From: Trichobilharzia regenti
Lineage: Eukaryota; Platyhelminthes; Trematoda; Strigeidida; Schistosomatidae
NCBI GenBank assembly: GCA_944472135.2
Contig: OX235263.1
Span: forward strand, 88,568,721-88,632,720
Length of the DNA: 64,000 bases
Reading direction: 5' to 3'
Shown: piece after piece, positions 22,748 to 33,130 of the stretch
Layout of the letters: every line of letters starts with the position of its first letter
How positions within the stretch are numbered: position 1 is the first letter of the stretch
Notes under the pieces: model-generated
Told to the model about the DNA's origin: nothing
What the model saw: the letters and a program-made list of their open reading frames with translations, nothing else
The model's database searches: none
Position numbers and translations under genes: made by a program

Positions 22748-23689
22748 TGAAGCAAGAAAGTTTTGTGAATGACTTTATAAGGTCATGAGCAATAGTTTGT
22801 GCTCTAGACGCGGTCATCAATAATATTTCTGTATAACAGTGTGATTTGTCAAAATAAAATTCTATCTATAATGGAGTATTACTCCACCACAGTGCCCAAG
22901 TCTCCTTTACTTATATCAATAGCACAGAGAATTACTTTGTGTCATTTGGTTTTGCTGCAGCTGGCAGTGTAATCCCAAGTGTGCGTTTCATGCTACTAAT
23001 GACGTATCAGCAAGATGTACCTGCATTTCAGTAAGTGTTTTCATTCCCCATGAGACTCGATCCAGAAGGCAGATGTTTAGGCATCTCAAAGTTTGATTAA
23101 TAATAAAAATAATAGCTGTTGCTGAGAGATTATTCTCTGTTACAGTAGCCTAGTAGATGGAGCTTAAGTGTTTGAATCTATTGGGTGCTGGATTTGGGTG
23201 TCGTTGGAAACCCTGACACTTTTACTCTCCCAATCGACTCGTTGGCTATCTGGATGGAGGGATCTGTTCCCTGTGTTCTGCTGTATAGCTACACAAAACT
23301 TTCTTTAGAGACGCAAGCCACAAAATGCTCAAAACACAGTGAAATGACGACCATCCGTTGTTGGAATCTGTGGTGTTATTCAAGTAATAAGGTAAAAAAT
23401 ACACTCAAAGTTAGTTTGACAGTACCTTCAGGCAACTGTATAGACAGGGTAAGTTTATTAGTACAAAACAAGTATTTAGCATCAATTATAATATTGCCAA
23501 AATGGTGGGGTCGAATCTCTGTTGTCAAGAGTTACACACCGACAATTCCTACACACAGTCCAATGTGAAAATCACCATCATTAACTCAAAAAATGATGCT
23601 GTCAAACAACATACTATCGGTGTACAAACAACCACAAGGAGAAGCATTAAAATTAGAGGTTAAATAGAGAAGAAGACATGTAATAGGAA

Positions 23690-24920
23690 TCAAATCAACG
23701 TGTAATATTGAATAAAGCAAGAACAACAACAGTGGTGATTTGTACAGAATAAGAAGATGGTACCATCATCGCTTATTTCGTTGGCTTCTCCTCAGTTGCC
23801 TGCTTACAGCCAAAAAAAATTAGGAGATTTACGTACTGAAAAGTTTTAACATACTTGTAAATTTTACATGGCGTCAGTTGACAGGAGGTTCCACAATTAG
23901 TGAACAGTGCTCAGAAAATTGCGCTTATATAGTTCTTACACAGGCAGTTCAAGTTTAAACATTATAAATGTACGTATACAATGGTAAAGGAGTTACGTAA
24001 TAAAAACGAGAGGTGAGTAAGGTGGTGAGTGACTAATAAATTAGGTAACAATGTACTGAGTTCAACTCAAATCATAGAAACAAGAGACAGGCAAAATTAA
24101 AGATTATAAAAGGAGGGTGAGGTTAAAGACAAAGATTACGTAATCAAATGAAGGCTGGAGAGAATAAAGACATCCAGTTACCAGACAGGGCAAGGAAAGA
24201 CTAATAACTGCTTCTTTCTGAAAATACACACAAATGAGTTTCAGGCGTTTGAGAGAAAGTGCTTCGGCAAATTTGATGAGAATCGAGTCCTTTGTCTATT
24301 GATGATTTTAAAGGATTTCTCGATTTCCACTTCATGACCCGTATCGAAGAGATATCTTGTAATAGCGCTATTATAAGAGTTTGTTCCCTTGAGATGTAGG
24401 CTATTCGTTACATGTTCAGAAAATCAGAGGTATGTCTTTCTTTCTGTTCTCCCAATGTCACTGCTCCTGCAGATACACGTAAATTTGTATATACAGTTGG
24501 AGTTAACATGAGAAGGGTATCTGTCACTTTTGACTGCACCAAAGAGCATGTTGTTCGATGGACGAGAACCAAAAATGAACTGCAGGATAGTCTGTGGCTG
24601 CTAGTGACCTCTCAATCTTCTGTTGACAATTCCTGCAATAGTTTCACCTTTAAAATCTAGTTGAATGTAAACACAGTTTTTTTTCTCTACTGTGATTTGT
24701 TTTATGTGTTTCAACCTTCACACCCTGAATATTTGTTCATGAACCTCTGAGGATAACAGATGTTTTTCAATATCTTTTCGACAATAGTAAATTCCCCCTC
24801 TAATTTTTCTGCAGAGGATATTCTCCTCGCTCTATCATACAGTGTCTTAGGTATCATCCATTCTATGTAGGCTTTTGGTAAATTGACCTCTAGAGACTAC
24901 CATCTTCTAGGCGTTGCATG
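23690..24920 (-). mobile_element. PLE-4 copy, 5'-truncated and broken
   Basis: Reading leftwards from 24920: PKAYIEWMIPKTLYDRARR, a spacer, LTPTVYTNLRVSAGAV at about 24520-24465, a region in the place of the endonuclease, then FAEALSLKRLKL and AVISLSLPC at about 24270-24190 and a long non-coding tail to 23690. A second copy lies at 51120-51960. Stops occur throughout. Confidence 0.7.
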
Positions 24921-25057
24921 ACAGTGTCAAAGGAATGCAGACATCAAAATGATGATCTGTAGTACAGAAGAAAAGCTAGTCAAAAAATCCAGATAAGTAT
25001 AAGTATTCAGATTAGATCGTTTAGGAGTGATTTTCCATCCGTTAAAAATATGTACTG

Positions 25058-25430
25058 TTATGTTTTACGAGTTGATCACGGATTGATATCAGTTACAGAA
25101 CCATTCCAATTAGATGTCACGTGTGTGGATGGATGTCCCACCAACGACAATGGTTGGGGCCGCGCTAAATCATGAATTAGTAGAAGTTAGAATTCACGAG
25201 CCATTGAATCGGGTCCCAGTGGCTGAATGGTATACGAGCCAGCTTGCCTTGTAACCGGAAGGTCCCGGTTCGAATCCCAGTGGGTGCGTACTCCCGATGA
25301 TTCCCAAACTAGGATGAAACAGCAGCTGTCCAGTACTCCCTGGTTTTCAATGGTTCTCTAACTGATATCAATCCGTGATCAACTCGTAAAACATAACTAA
25401 TCCTTACAAACCAAACTATAGAAATATACT
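25058..25430 (+). mobile_element. hSINE-B copy with short inverted 5' piece
   Basis: A 43-base minus-strand tail fragment (25063-25105) is followed by a near-full plus copy. The head has A box CAGTGGCTGAATGG and B box GGTTCGAATCCC. The ribozyme-like segment is GTACTCCCGATGATTCC, then GGATGAAACAGCAGCTGTCC, and the tail is GATATCAATCCGTGATC. A direct repeat TACTGTTAT flanks the unit. Confidence 0.78.
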
Positions 25431-25687
25431 GTTATACAGAAAAATCTGGCTGGTGAGTCCTAAATAAGAAGAAACTCACGTGTTCACAACTGTGTTACAA
25501 GCTTCTGTCATTCAAGCAACATCCCTGCTATTATTGTTATTCATTTCCATATAAGATTGTAAACAAAACATAAATCAGTCTACATACATATCACACGTCT
25601 ATCAAAATGAGTTCTATTCACAAATTATAAAGGTGACCTGCTAAACAATTAGGCTACTTAAGTTTCCCAAATATCAGAATGCATTTA

Positions 25688-25925
25688 TTATTTGTTTATT
25701 CGCTTCCTTTGAGGTCCCAGTGGAACATACGAAGGCTTCAAGCTTGAGCTTTGCAGTTAAAGTACCAGTGGTGTATTTTTCACGGGGTAGGATTGTTATC
25801 CTCACACCCAACCTCCTCACTTTGTTTGGATTATAACCAGCTAAGGAAGGTAAAGGTACGTGCCGGCCATGACTCGAACCACGAATCACGTATATGGTCA
25901 GCCAGTACTCTAGCTCTGAACCACT
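25688..25925 (-). mobile_element. tSINE-2 copy
   Basis: Minus strand: RTE-like end GTCCCAGTGGAACATACG, body, then a tRNA-like head with B-box complement ATGACTCGAACCACG and the end near 25925. More worn than the copy at 49989. Confidence 0.65.
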
Positions 25926-25929
25926 GACG

Positions 25930-27120
25930 AACAGAATGTTTTAGATAGTTGGAGGCAGTCAGCGGGTAGCCTTCGACTTAGGTTTTGTGCTAGTTGGCAT
26001 TCCATTGTGGATAAGATTTTATTTTGATAAATCACACAGTGTTACACAGTGATATTAACTGATGACTATGATTAGAGCACAAATTATTACTGCTCATAAT
26101 CTCATATCAAGTCACTCACTCCCACAACTTTCTTCCTTCATTTATACACATGTGTGAAATTGACCAAATATTTCAGTAAAAATAAATATGTGATAATGTA
26201 CATTCAGAGATAATAATACGAGTGTTATTAGTGCATTCAAACCTACAAACTCACTCACGTTGGACAAGCTCGGTAGGTTAAAAGACCCGGTGGACTCAAT
26301 TAAACAAAATAATATAATTTACAAAATACCTTGCAATGACTGTGAGTTGTGGTCAGCTACATAGTTCAAACAAGTAGGTCGGAGGTAGTGAGATTGTCAG
26401 AACATAAGAATTAAGCTAAAGTAAGAATGGTTGACCCCGAGAAGATAAGTAATATGGAAAAAAAGCTAAGCACTGCATTGCATGCATGCATTGCATGCTG
26501 TGTAGGTAGAGATTGATTACTGAATCCGTGTTCACTGAGTCTACACCCAACACATGCGCAATAGAAGTGACTCAACGCAAATATCAGAGATGTGGAAGAT
26601 ATTACTACCACCAATCAGTCAAATAAGAAGAGGATAATAAATAATCTTAAAATCCTATTTCAATTCACATACATTCTCAGAAGTTACTTGTTTCGACTGT
26701 AAAAACACTCGTCTTATTTCCCATCTGATTGTATTTGATTGATAACACTCATATTATTATTTCTGAATGTACATTATCACATATGGATTTTTATTCAAAT
26801 GTCTAATCATCAGTTTCACTCATTTAGATAAATGAAGGAAGAAAGTTGTGTGAGTAGCTTGATATAATTATGAGCAATAGTTTGGGCTCGAAACGTCATC
26901 AGTTAATATTGCTGTATAATACTGTTTGACTTATCAAAATAAAATCTTATCTATAATGGAATTATATTCTACCACAGTGCCCAAGTTTTATACTTATATC
27001 TAGTTGGCACTCGTTAACAAGGCGTATCCGCAACCTTGAAGGAACTCATTTCCCTTTTGAGATTCGAACCCGCTTCATCCACTGCTGCCTGTAGTCAGAG
27101 ACGCTACCACAGAATGCATA
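25930..27120 (-). mobile_element. gSINE copy split by a PLE
   Basis: Left part 25930-25999 and right part 27000-27120 together give a gSINE: GCAGTCAGCGGGTAGCC, AGGTTTTGTGCTAGTTGGCA, then CTCGTTAACAAGGCG and a head with GATTCGAACCCGC. The break point is duplicated (CTAGTTGGCA at 25990-25999 and 27000-27009). Confidence 0.75.
26000..26999 (+). mobile_element. PLE-2 insertion with inverted tail
   Basis: Exactly 1000 bp between the two 10-bp target copies. 26000-26215 is the element tail on the minus strand. 26225-26999 is the plus-strand C-terminal region (PTNSLTLDKLG, PCNDCEL, SEHKN) and tail GTCATCAGTTAATATTGC. Both ends therefore carry the same tail pointing outward. No RT. Confidence 0.87.
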
Positions 27121-27703
27121 TTGTTATGATCACCGGATTATCTCTACGAATCGTAATATTCTCTCCCACACAACTTCAAATGGATTTCTGCATACTGCTA
27201 TGAATATTTTGTGAAGGTAGTGGAGGTAGGACATTGTGGAGTATTTAAAGGTGTTTTGGATGAAGCAATACTGTTTCAGATAAAATATTATCGATTATTG
27301 TTATTATTATTGTTGCTATTATTATTATTATATGACATGATAATTGCTGATAATTACATATTGTGTATAAAAACATTTTTCAAAAGCAATAAAATCTGTA
27401 ACAAAGCAAATTGTAAATATTAATTCGTATAGGCTTTCTTTTTCATGTCCCTCAAATATCTTAAAGTGTGTGTGTTTGTTTGTTTGTTAGTGAGTGAGTG
27501 AGGGAGTGACTGTGTTCCAAACCACTTCATACTGATAACCTGTTTTTTCATGGTCAGTTGGAAATGCGAACAACCTAAAGAATAGCGATCATGGATTATA
27601 TGCGAACGCACCAATGACATTTTACGCATACGCTTGGTTTGATTATACAATTTGCTCATTATAATAAAGGTATTTTTTGTATTTCCAAATGAATGAAAAA
27701 GAG
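27121..27703. other. No recognised gene; simple repeats
   Basis: ATT/TTG-rich tract at 27293-27330 and a GTGTGTTTGTTTG / GAGTGAGTGAG tract at 27467-27505. Open frames here are low-complexity. Confidence 0.4.
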
Positions 27704-27715
27704 CAAAACGATATT

Positions 27716-28006
27716 TAAGTGTTGGTTTGTAGGAATTTGATTGGTTTCAGGATTTCATCATTAGCTGACATTAGTTAGAGAATTATTGGAAACTGGGAGT
27801 ACTGGGCAGCTGTTTCGTCTAGTTTGGGACTCTTCAACAGTACGCACCCCGGGATTCGAACCCAGGACCTTACGGTTACAAGGCGGGTTCGAATCCCGGA
27901 GGTGCGTACTGATGAAGAGTCCCAACTAGGACGAAACAGCTGTCCAGTACTCCCAGGTTTTCCAATAATTCTCTAACTAATGTCAGCTAATGATGAAATC
28001 CTGAAA
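27716..28006. mobile_element. Near-perfect hSINE-A palindrome inserted as one unit
   Basis: Left arm 27748-27870 (minus) and right arm 27885-28006 (plus) are nearly identical inverted copies of the B box, hammerhead-like segment and tail, separated by about 20 bases. The unit is flanked by the perfect 12-bp repeat CAAAACGATATT (27704-27715 and 28007-28018). The right copy's ribozyme segment reads GTACTGATGAAGAGTC (27906), GGACGAAACAGCTGTCC. Confidence 0.88.
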
Positions 28007-28239
28007 CAAAACGATATTGTTGAGGCTTTTACTGACGTGTCGCTATATAATGCTGATGCTGATAGCTTTATCAAAACAGTATTATTAAACCGGAATTCAC
28101 AAAATCCACTCTGTTTGCATTATGTAACATCTTATTCATCGTTCATCAGCATCGGATCATTTTTGCGTTGTTGTCAAATTGGCCAATTGGTAAAGACAAC
28201 AAAACCAGGTCGGTGTAGATTGTTGAATATGTTCAGTGT

Positions 28240-28760
28240 GTAAAATTATAAAAACAACATACATAATGAAATTGCTCAGCACATTCGTGTTGATTTTGTC
28301 ATTTCATGGGGAAGTTGGACGGGGATTTTGTAACCGGGCCAAATTCTGTTTTAGTCCATCGTTCCTATTCACCTCAGACAATTTGGATTCTATTCGGTAT
28401 GAAGTGCTTCTGATGATGTGAGATGGTCTTTGTCACTTCTGAAATGCTTTTTCTGGATGACGATTTCAATATTGTCAAAATCAATTTTGTGGCCTGATTC
28501 TACAGCGTAGCTTGTAGATGACCTATGACTGATGATTTTTCTTCAAGCTTTTCTAGTTCAACTGAATTTCTCGGTGATCGAACAGACACTCACTCTACGG
28601 TGTTCATTTCTTCTGATTACCTTGATTTCTCTTTGGTGAAGTCTCTCCGGTGTATATCGTATCACACTACAAGCATTTTATTTTACAAACGCAACTAAAT
28701 AGAGAATCTTTATGGATTTGGCCTTTAATATGGATTTTTTAAATTCTGCTTTATTAATAT
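28240..28760 (-). mobile_element. PLE-6 remnant (GIY-YIG region and C-terminus)
   Basis: Minus-strand frames give VIRYTGETS (about 28650), ELEKLEEKSS-like residues in another frame, VESGHKIDFDNIEIVIQKKH and SDKDHLTSSEALH (about 28500-28400), the usual C-terminal order of a PLE endonuclease. Stops and shifts are frequent. The flank 28015-28240 may be tail sequence of the same element. Confidence 0.65.
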
Positions 28761-28861
28761 TATTTTGATAAAGCTATTATCAGCATTAAATACCAAAACG
28801 TCAATATGCAATAGACTAAGCGACTAGGTATGTTCATACGCGCAATTAAAAAGGACAGAAC

Positions 28862-28881
28862 ATATATATATATATATATAA
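28862..28881. repeat. (AT)n microsatellite
   Basis: Ten AT units. Confidence 0.85.
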
Positions 28882-29485
28882 GGCATTCAGTCCACTTAAG
28901 TTAGTATACACAAAAATGGAGTTATTTGAAAAACTGTAATAGTTGCAAAATACTCAAAATATAAACGTACAAAATGATAGGGATGAAATTGTCCTTTTCT
29001 TGAGTATGCAAATCCTCAACTACACATCAAAGATGCCAACCGCCGGAGAGCACTTGTGCAGGGAGAGAAGTGGATCGGAGCGAAGTATCCTAATGAGGAT
29101 GTGTCAATCGATATGAGGTAGAGTTGGTCGGCAGATATGATAAGCGAGCAGCTGGGAAGAGGGAAGAAGATTCGTCCATGTTGCGCTCGGCCCAAGGTTG
29201 TGTTCTTGTTCAATCTCACATAACAACCACTGTTTTATTTGTAATTTCCTTATTTTTACTATTTTTCAGTGAACGTATTATTTGATATGTTTTTTGGCCC
29301 CTACAAGTAAAAACGACAACAATATCGTTTGGTTTTTCATTCCTTGAGAACATCGCAAATACCCAATGCTCAAATTTCTTCAGACTGTTAAAAATGAACT
29401 TGGTTTGAAGATATACACATGTAGCTGTTATCACAGTGCCACTATGAACACTTTGCGAGAATTAAAGTACAAATTTCATCTTGAT
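28882..29485. other. Unassigned repeat-like sequence
   Basis: 29350-29415 (ATGCTCAAATTTCTTC, then ACTGTTAAAAATGAAC) recurs near 53440-53480, so at least part is a dispersed repeat. I cannot name the family. 28980-29215 has a short frame on each strand without known motifs. Confidence 0.35.
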
Positions 29486-29489
29486 CTCG

Positions 29490-30045
29490 TGTTTAACTGC
29501 TGAAATCAGTTTGGAAATCTTCCGCACTCAGCATAAGGAAGAAGATTCGCATTTTCAACACCAATGTGAAATCGGTCGGTTCTTCTATACAGGTCTTAAA
29601 ATTGGCCTTGAGGGTCACGAAAAGGATTTCCAACAACTTCTTGCAGATTTTCATCAACACCTGTCTTCGCTCTCTCCGTACTGAAGATCAAATGGTCAAA
29701 CAGAATGAATTAGTAACAAGAAACTTTGTCTGGGAGGAAACCAACAAGCGAGAACCGATCGTTAACAAAATATGTAGGCGAGAATGGAGATGGATAGGGC
29801 AAACATTGAGGAGGCCGCTGAATGACACCACCTATGATGCAGGTCATTGATCGAGTGGAATTCCAGTGAGAAGTGACGAGTGGGTGGTCAGTGTCAGGGT
29901 GACATGGCGAAGATCATGTGAGAAAAAGAGATGAAGGAATTTGGTCAGTCGTGGAGTCAGATGAAAAGGACGGCAGAAAACAGAAGAAAGTGGAGATCTG
30001 TTGTTGAAGCTCTATGTTCCACTCGGAACGCAAGGGAATAATAAT
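29490..30045 (+). mobile_element. RTE-type LINE 3' end
   Basis: Broken frames match the end of an RTE polyprotein: RKGFPTTSCRFSSTP, a WRWIGQTLRRPLNDTT block at about 29790-29830 (the family has WxWIGHTLRxP), then the family 3' end GCTCTATGTTCCACTCGG (about 30010) and an AT-rich terminus. Truncated upstream, inside RT. Confidence 0.8.
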
Positions 30046-30059
30046 AGTAAGAATATAAT

Positions 30060-30140
30060 AATAACACGTTAGGGTTAGGATTAGAGTTTATAAATCTATA
30101 GGGTTAGAGCTAGGGTTAAGGTTAGACTTTGGATTAGGGT
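30060..30140 (+). repeat. Degenerate TTAGGG-rich tract
   Basis: Repeated GTTAGGGTTAGG, CTAGGGTTAAGG and GATTAGGG units with substitutions. TTAGGG is the schistosome telomere unit, but this lies amid interspersed repeats and is decayed. Confidence 0.6.
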
Positions 30141-30143
30141 TTT

Positions 30144-30145
<2 letters not shown>

Positions 30146-30177
<32 letters not shown>
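30146..30177. repeat. (ATT)n microsatellite
   Basis: About 10 trinucleotide units following the TTAGGG-rich tract. Confidence 0.9.
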
Positions 30178-30384
30178 CTGTAGTCTGCTTATCATTCAAC
30201 CAACCGGAGGAGATGGGACCGTTTCCCATATAGATGAAACAGTTTTTTTAAAATATATATAGATGGGACTATGTGACTGATACCCTCATAGTAATTAGGA
30301 AGTATTTATGAATTGTTTCAGGGTAAAAATATCCTCTTTTAATGTACTTCATCATTATTACTTTAATTCTAATGTATTTTTCTA

Positions 30385-31640
30385 GTAAACTAAATCGGAA
30401 AATAAACAAGGAGAATTAGCTATGGTGTTAGATTGTAAAATAAAACGAATAGAAGAAGGTAAACTGCACACTAGCGGCGTTTATAAAAGGCCAACGCATT
30501 CTGCTAATAGACATTTAGACTTTAATCCGTCTCATACGTTATCTGTAAAGGCAGGTTTACTTAAGTGTTTAACAAATCAAGCAGTAGCACTAAGTAGAAT
30601 AAAAAAAGACCTAAATGATGAAATAAAACAGATAGAAGAAGAGGCTTTGGTGTTAAATAACTAACAATCCCATAAAATTCATTAGGAAGATCGAGAAAAG
30701 CCAAAACTCAAATAAAAATAATCGTGAAACTATTAGTAATAACATAAATAAGAGAAAATATAAGTCATCTACTGTTTTACCATATTGGGAGGGAACATCT
30801 GAGACCCTCCTCATGTAGGATTCTTAATAAAGCGGGAATCAGGGTGACATTCAAACCTACAAACTCACTCAGGTTGGACAAGCTCTGTACGTTAAAGGAC
30901 TCTGTCGATTGAGCCAATTAGAGAAGATAATATAATTCACAAAATACCTTGTAATGACTGTGAGTTGTGGTCAACTACATAGATCAAACTAGTAGATCGA
31001 GGGTAGTCAGATTGTCAGAACATAAGAATTAAGCTAAAGTAAGAATGGTTGACCCCGAGAAGATAAGTAATTTAGAAAAAAAGCTAAGCACTGCCTTGTA
31101 CTGCATGCATAACACACAATCACACAATAGGGTGGGTGGGAAAGGATTAAGATTCTAAGAAGTAATCTATGTAGGTGGAGACAGAGAGATTGATTACTGA
31201 ATCCTGACTGTTCATTGAGTCTACACCCAACACATGCGCAATAGAAATGACTCAATGCAGATACCAGAAATATGGAAGATATTATTACCGTCAGTCAGTC
31301 AAATCAGAGCAGGATAACAAATAATCTTAAAATTCTATTTCAATTCACGTACATTACAACATTCTACCAAGTTACTTATTTATTTTGATTATAAAAAGAC
31401 TTCTCTTATTTCCCATCTAATTGTATTTCATTGATAATACTCATATTATTGTTTCTGAATCTACATTATCTTATATTGATTTTATTCATAAAATATCTAA
31501 TCATTAGTTTCACTCATGTATATAAATGAAGCAAGGAAGTTGTGTGACTGACAATATGATTATGAACAACAGTTTGTGCTCGGAACGTGGTCATCAGTTA
31601 ATATTACTGTATTACACTGTGTGACTTATCAATAATAATA
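30385..31640 (+). mobile_element. PLE-2 copy (RT end to tail)
   Basis: The reading starts at the end of the RT domain: LAMVLDCKIKRIEEGKLHTS, VYKRPTHSANRHLDFN and HTLSVKAG match the copy on the minus strand at 61.0-61.3 kb. After a stop at 30662-30664 it resumes with CRILNKAGI (about 30820), then PCNDCEL, TYIDQTSR-like residues, SEHKN and the tail GTATTACACTGTGTGACTTATC. It shows that the RT end and the GIY-YIG region belong to one element. Several stops, so inactive. Confidence 0.82.
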
Positions 31641-31974
31641 ATATAAGGTAAAGCTTTATTTGAGACAGTATGAGAATACACGGTACAAAAATTTTCAGCG
31701 TATTCAGTTCCAAAGTACTTTTTTCTTCACACAGGATTCACATGTAAAGTTATAATCTGGAGTATATCTTCATTTCGTTGAAGAATTGTACTGCGTTTAC
31801 TTGGGAGCAAGTTAAATCATCGCGCAAGTTTATGTATACGTCATTTGATGTAACGGGACGATTAAAACAATGATAAATCCAGATGAAATTAAGCATTTTT
31901 GGAGGAAAGTAATTTCGGTAGCCTAATGATTTAAGCAGGCCGCCTTAAAAAAGTAAAACCGTATCCATAATGGA
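31641..31974. other. No recognised feature
   Basis: No gene or named repeat. Confidence 0.35.
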
Positions 31975-31989
31975 AATAAAAAAAAAGTT

Positions 31990-32467
31990 TCAGGATTTCA
32001 TCATTAGCTGACATTAGTTAGAGAACCGTTGGAAAACCTGGGAGTACTGGACAGCTGTTTCGTCCTAGTTTGGGACTCTTCATCAGTACGCACCCATCGG
32101 GATTCGAACCCAGGACCTTCTGGTTACAAGGTGAGCTCGTATACCATTAGGGCACATTAGGCAGCCGGTCGGGTGTGAGGACAAATACTCGCCGAAGACA
32201 TTGGCTAGCGGTCGCGCTATGTCGTGAATTGGCAGAAGTTAGAATTCAAGGACCATTGGATCGGGTCCCAGTGGCCTAATGGTATACGAGCTCGCCTTGT
32301 AACCGGAAGGTCCTGGGTTCGAATCCCGGTGGGTGCGTACTTCTGAAGAGTCCCAAACTAGGACTAAACAGCTGTCCAGTACTCCCAGGTTTTCCAGTGG
32401 TTATCTAACTGATGTCAGCTCATGATGAAATCCTGAAAGCAATCAAATCCCTACAAACCATCACTTG
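31990..32467. mobile_element. Inverted hSINE-A pair inserted as one unit
   Basis: A minus copy truncated at its tail (31990-32155) faces a full plus copy (32165-32467). Flanked by AATAAAAAAAAAGTT at 31975-31989 and 32468-32482. The plus copy has the clearest tRNA-like head here (AGTGGCCTAATGG, GCCTTGTAACC, GGTTCGAATCCC). Its ribozyme segment has the core CTGAAGA (32342) but TAAA where GAAA is required. Confidence 0.85.
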
Positions 32468-32482
32468 AATAAAAAAAAAGTT

Positions 32483-32954
32483 GTTTTCGATGTAAAATGC
32501 ACATAGATTCAAGGTCATTGGTGCGTTCGCACTTCATCGTCATTATTCTTTATGTTTAGCCGTGAATGGTAAAATCCTATTTCTTTTTAAATTCACAGTG
32601 TTGTCAAAATAAACATCACAAGATGCTTCTTAAAATAAAAGGTGGACGTATTTGTTTATTTTAACTTTCTGTTTTAATTGAATCAATCTTGATTTCACTT
32701 TGTGCTTTTTCATTGGTTCTGTTTCCACTCCTTCACTTTCTGTCACCCTCACTTTTTACCTCTACTTCTTCTTACCCCAAGAAATACCAATTTCACACAT
32801 GTTTACACTAGTCATTTATACAAATTGGAGTGTAGGCGTGAAAAATAAAGAATAACCATTCAGAAAAGAACTGGTGTTTTCAAAATAGAAAACCTGGTGT
32901 CAGTAAATAAGATGAATCATGCTTTAGTTTTGCATAATTCCATCAAGCCATGGA
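32483..32954. other. No recognised feature
   Basis: Pyrimidine-rich stretch near 32690-32790. No coding or repeat signal recognised. Confidence 0.35.
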
Positions 32955-33130
32955 GTATTGAAGGCAGAGTGGTTAGAACATGCACATGGTCTGGAGTTCG
33001 ATCCCCTGCCGACACACACCTGATATCAATGGCTGGCTTGCAAAATTTGGAATACTGATATCACACGCTGAAAATTCTAAACTTGTACAAAAAAATACTT
33101 TATCGAATCAAGGTATAACAAAAAAAAATA
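32955..33130 (+). mobile_element. tSINE-1 copy, degenerate
   Basis: Head reduced to AGAGTGGTTAGAACATGCAC and GGAGTTCGATCCCC. Body GGCTTGCAAAATTTGG and an A-rich end. Confidence 0.78.

Larger units (their letters stand above)
21072..22921 (+). mobile_element. PLE-2 insertion with inverted 5' fragment
   Basis: 1850 bp flanked by GCACAGATAATTAC (21058-21071) and GCACAGAGAATTAC (22922-22935), a 13/14 match target duplication. The left 400 bases are the element's tail and C-terminal region on the minus strand. From about 21860 the plus-strand copy reads RRILNKAGI, then PCNDCELPST, SEHKNLAKVRMV and the family tail GTATAACAGTGTGATTTGTC. It lacks RT. An SMα fragment and a tSINE-1 are nested in it. 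Confidence 0.85.
20238..23486. repeat. Right arm of the 13.7-kb inverted repeat, split by a PLE
   Basis: Reverse complement of 9797-11165, in two parts: 20238-21071 and 22922-23486. It is interrupted by the PLE-2 insertion at 21072-22921. At the outer edge the similarity to the left arm stops near 23486. See the left-arm entry for its content. Confidence 0.75.

Noticed and set aside
27980..28243. Exon starting in the hSINE-A tail
   Set aside because: Begins inside a palindromic SINE and runs into unassigned, possibly PLE-tail sequence; no motif or splice support.
32255..32340. tRNA gene (clear A and B boxes, B box GGTTCGAATCCC)
   Set aside because: It is the head of an hSINE-A copy followed by the SINE body and tail; the same head recurs many times.
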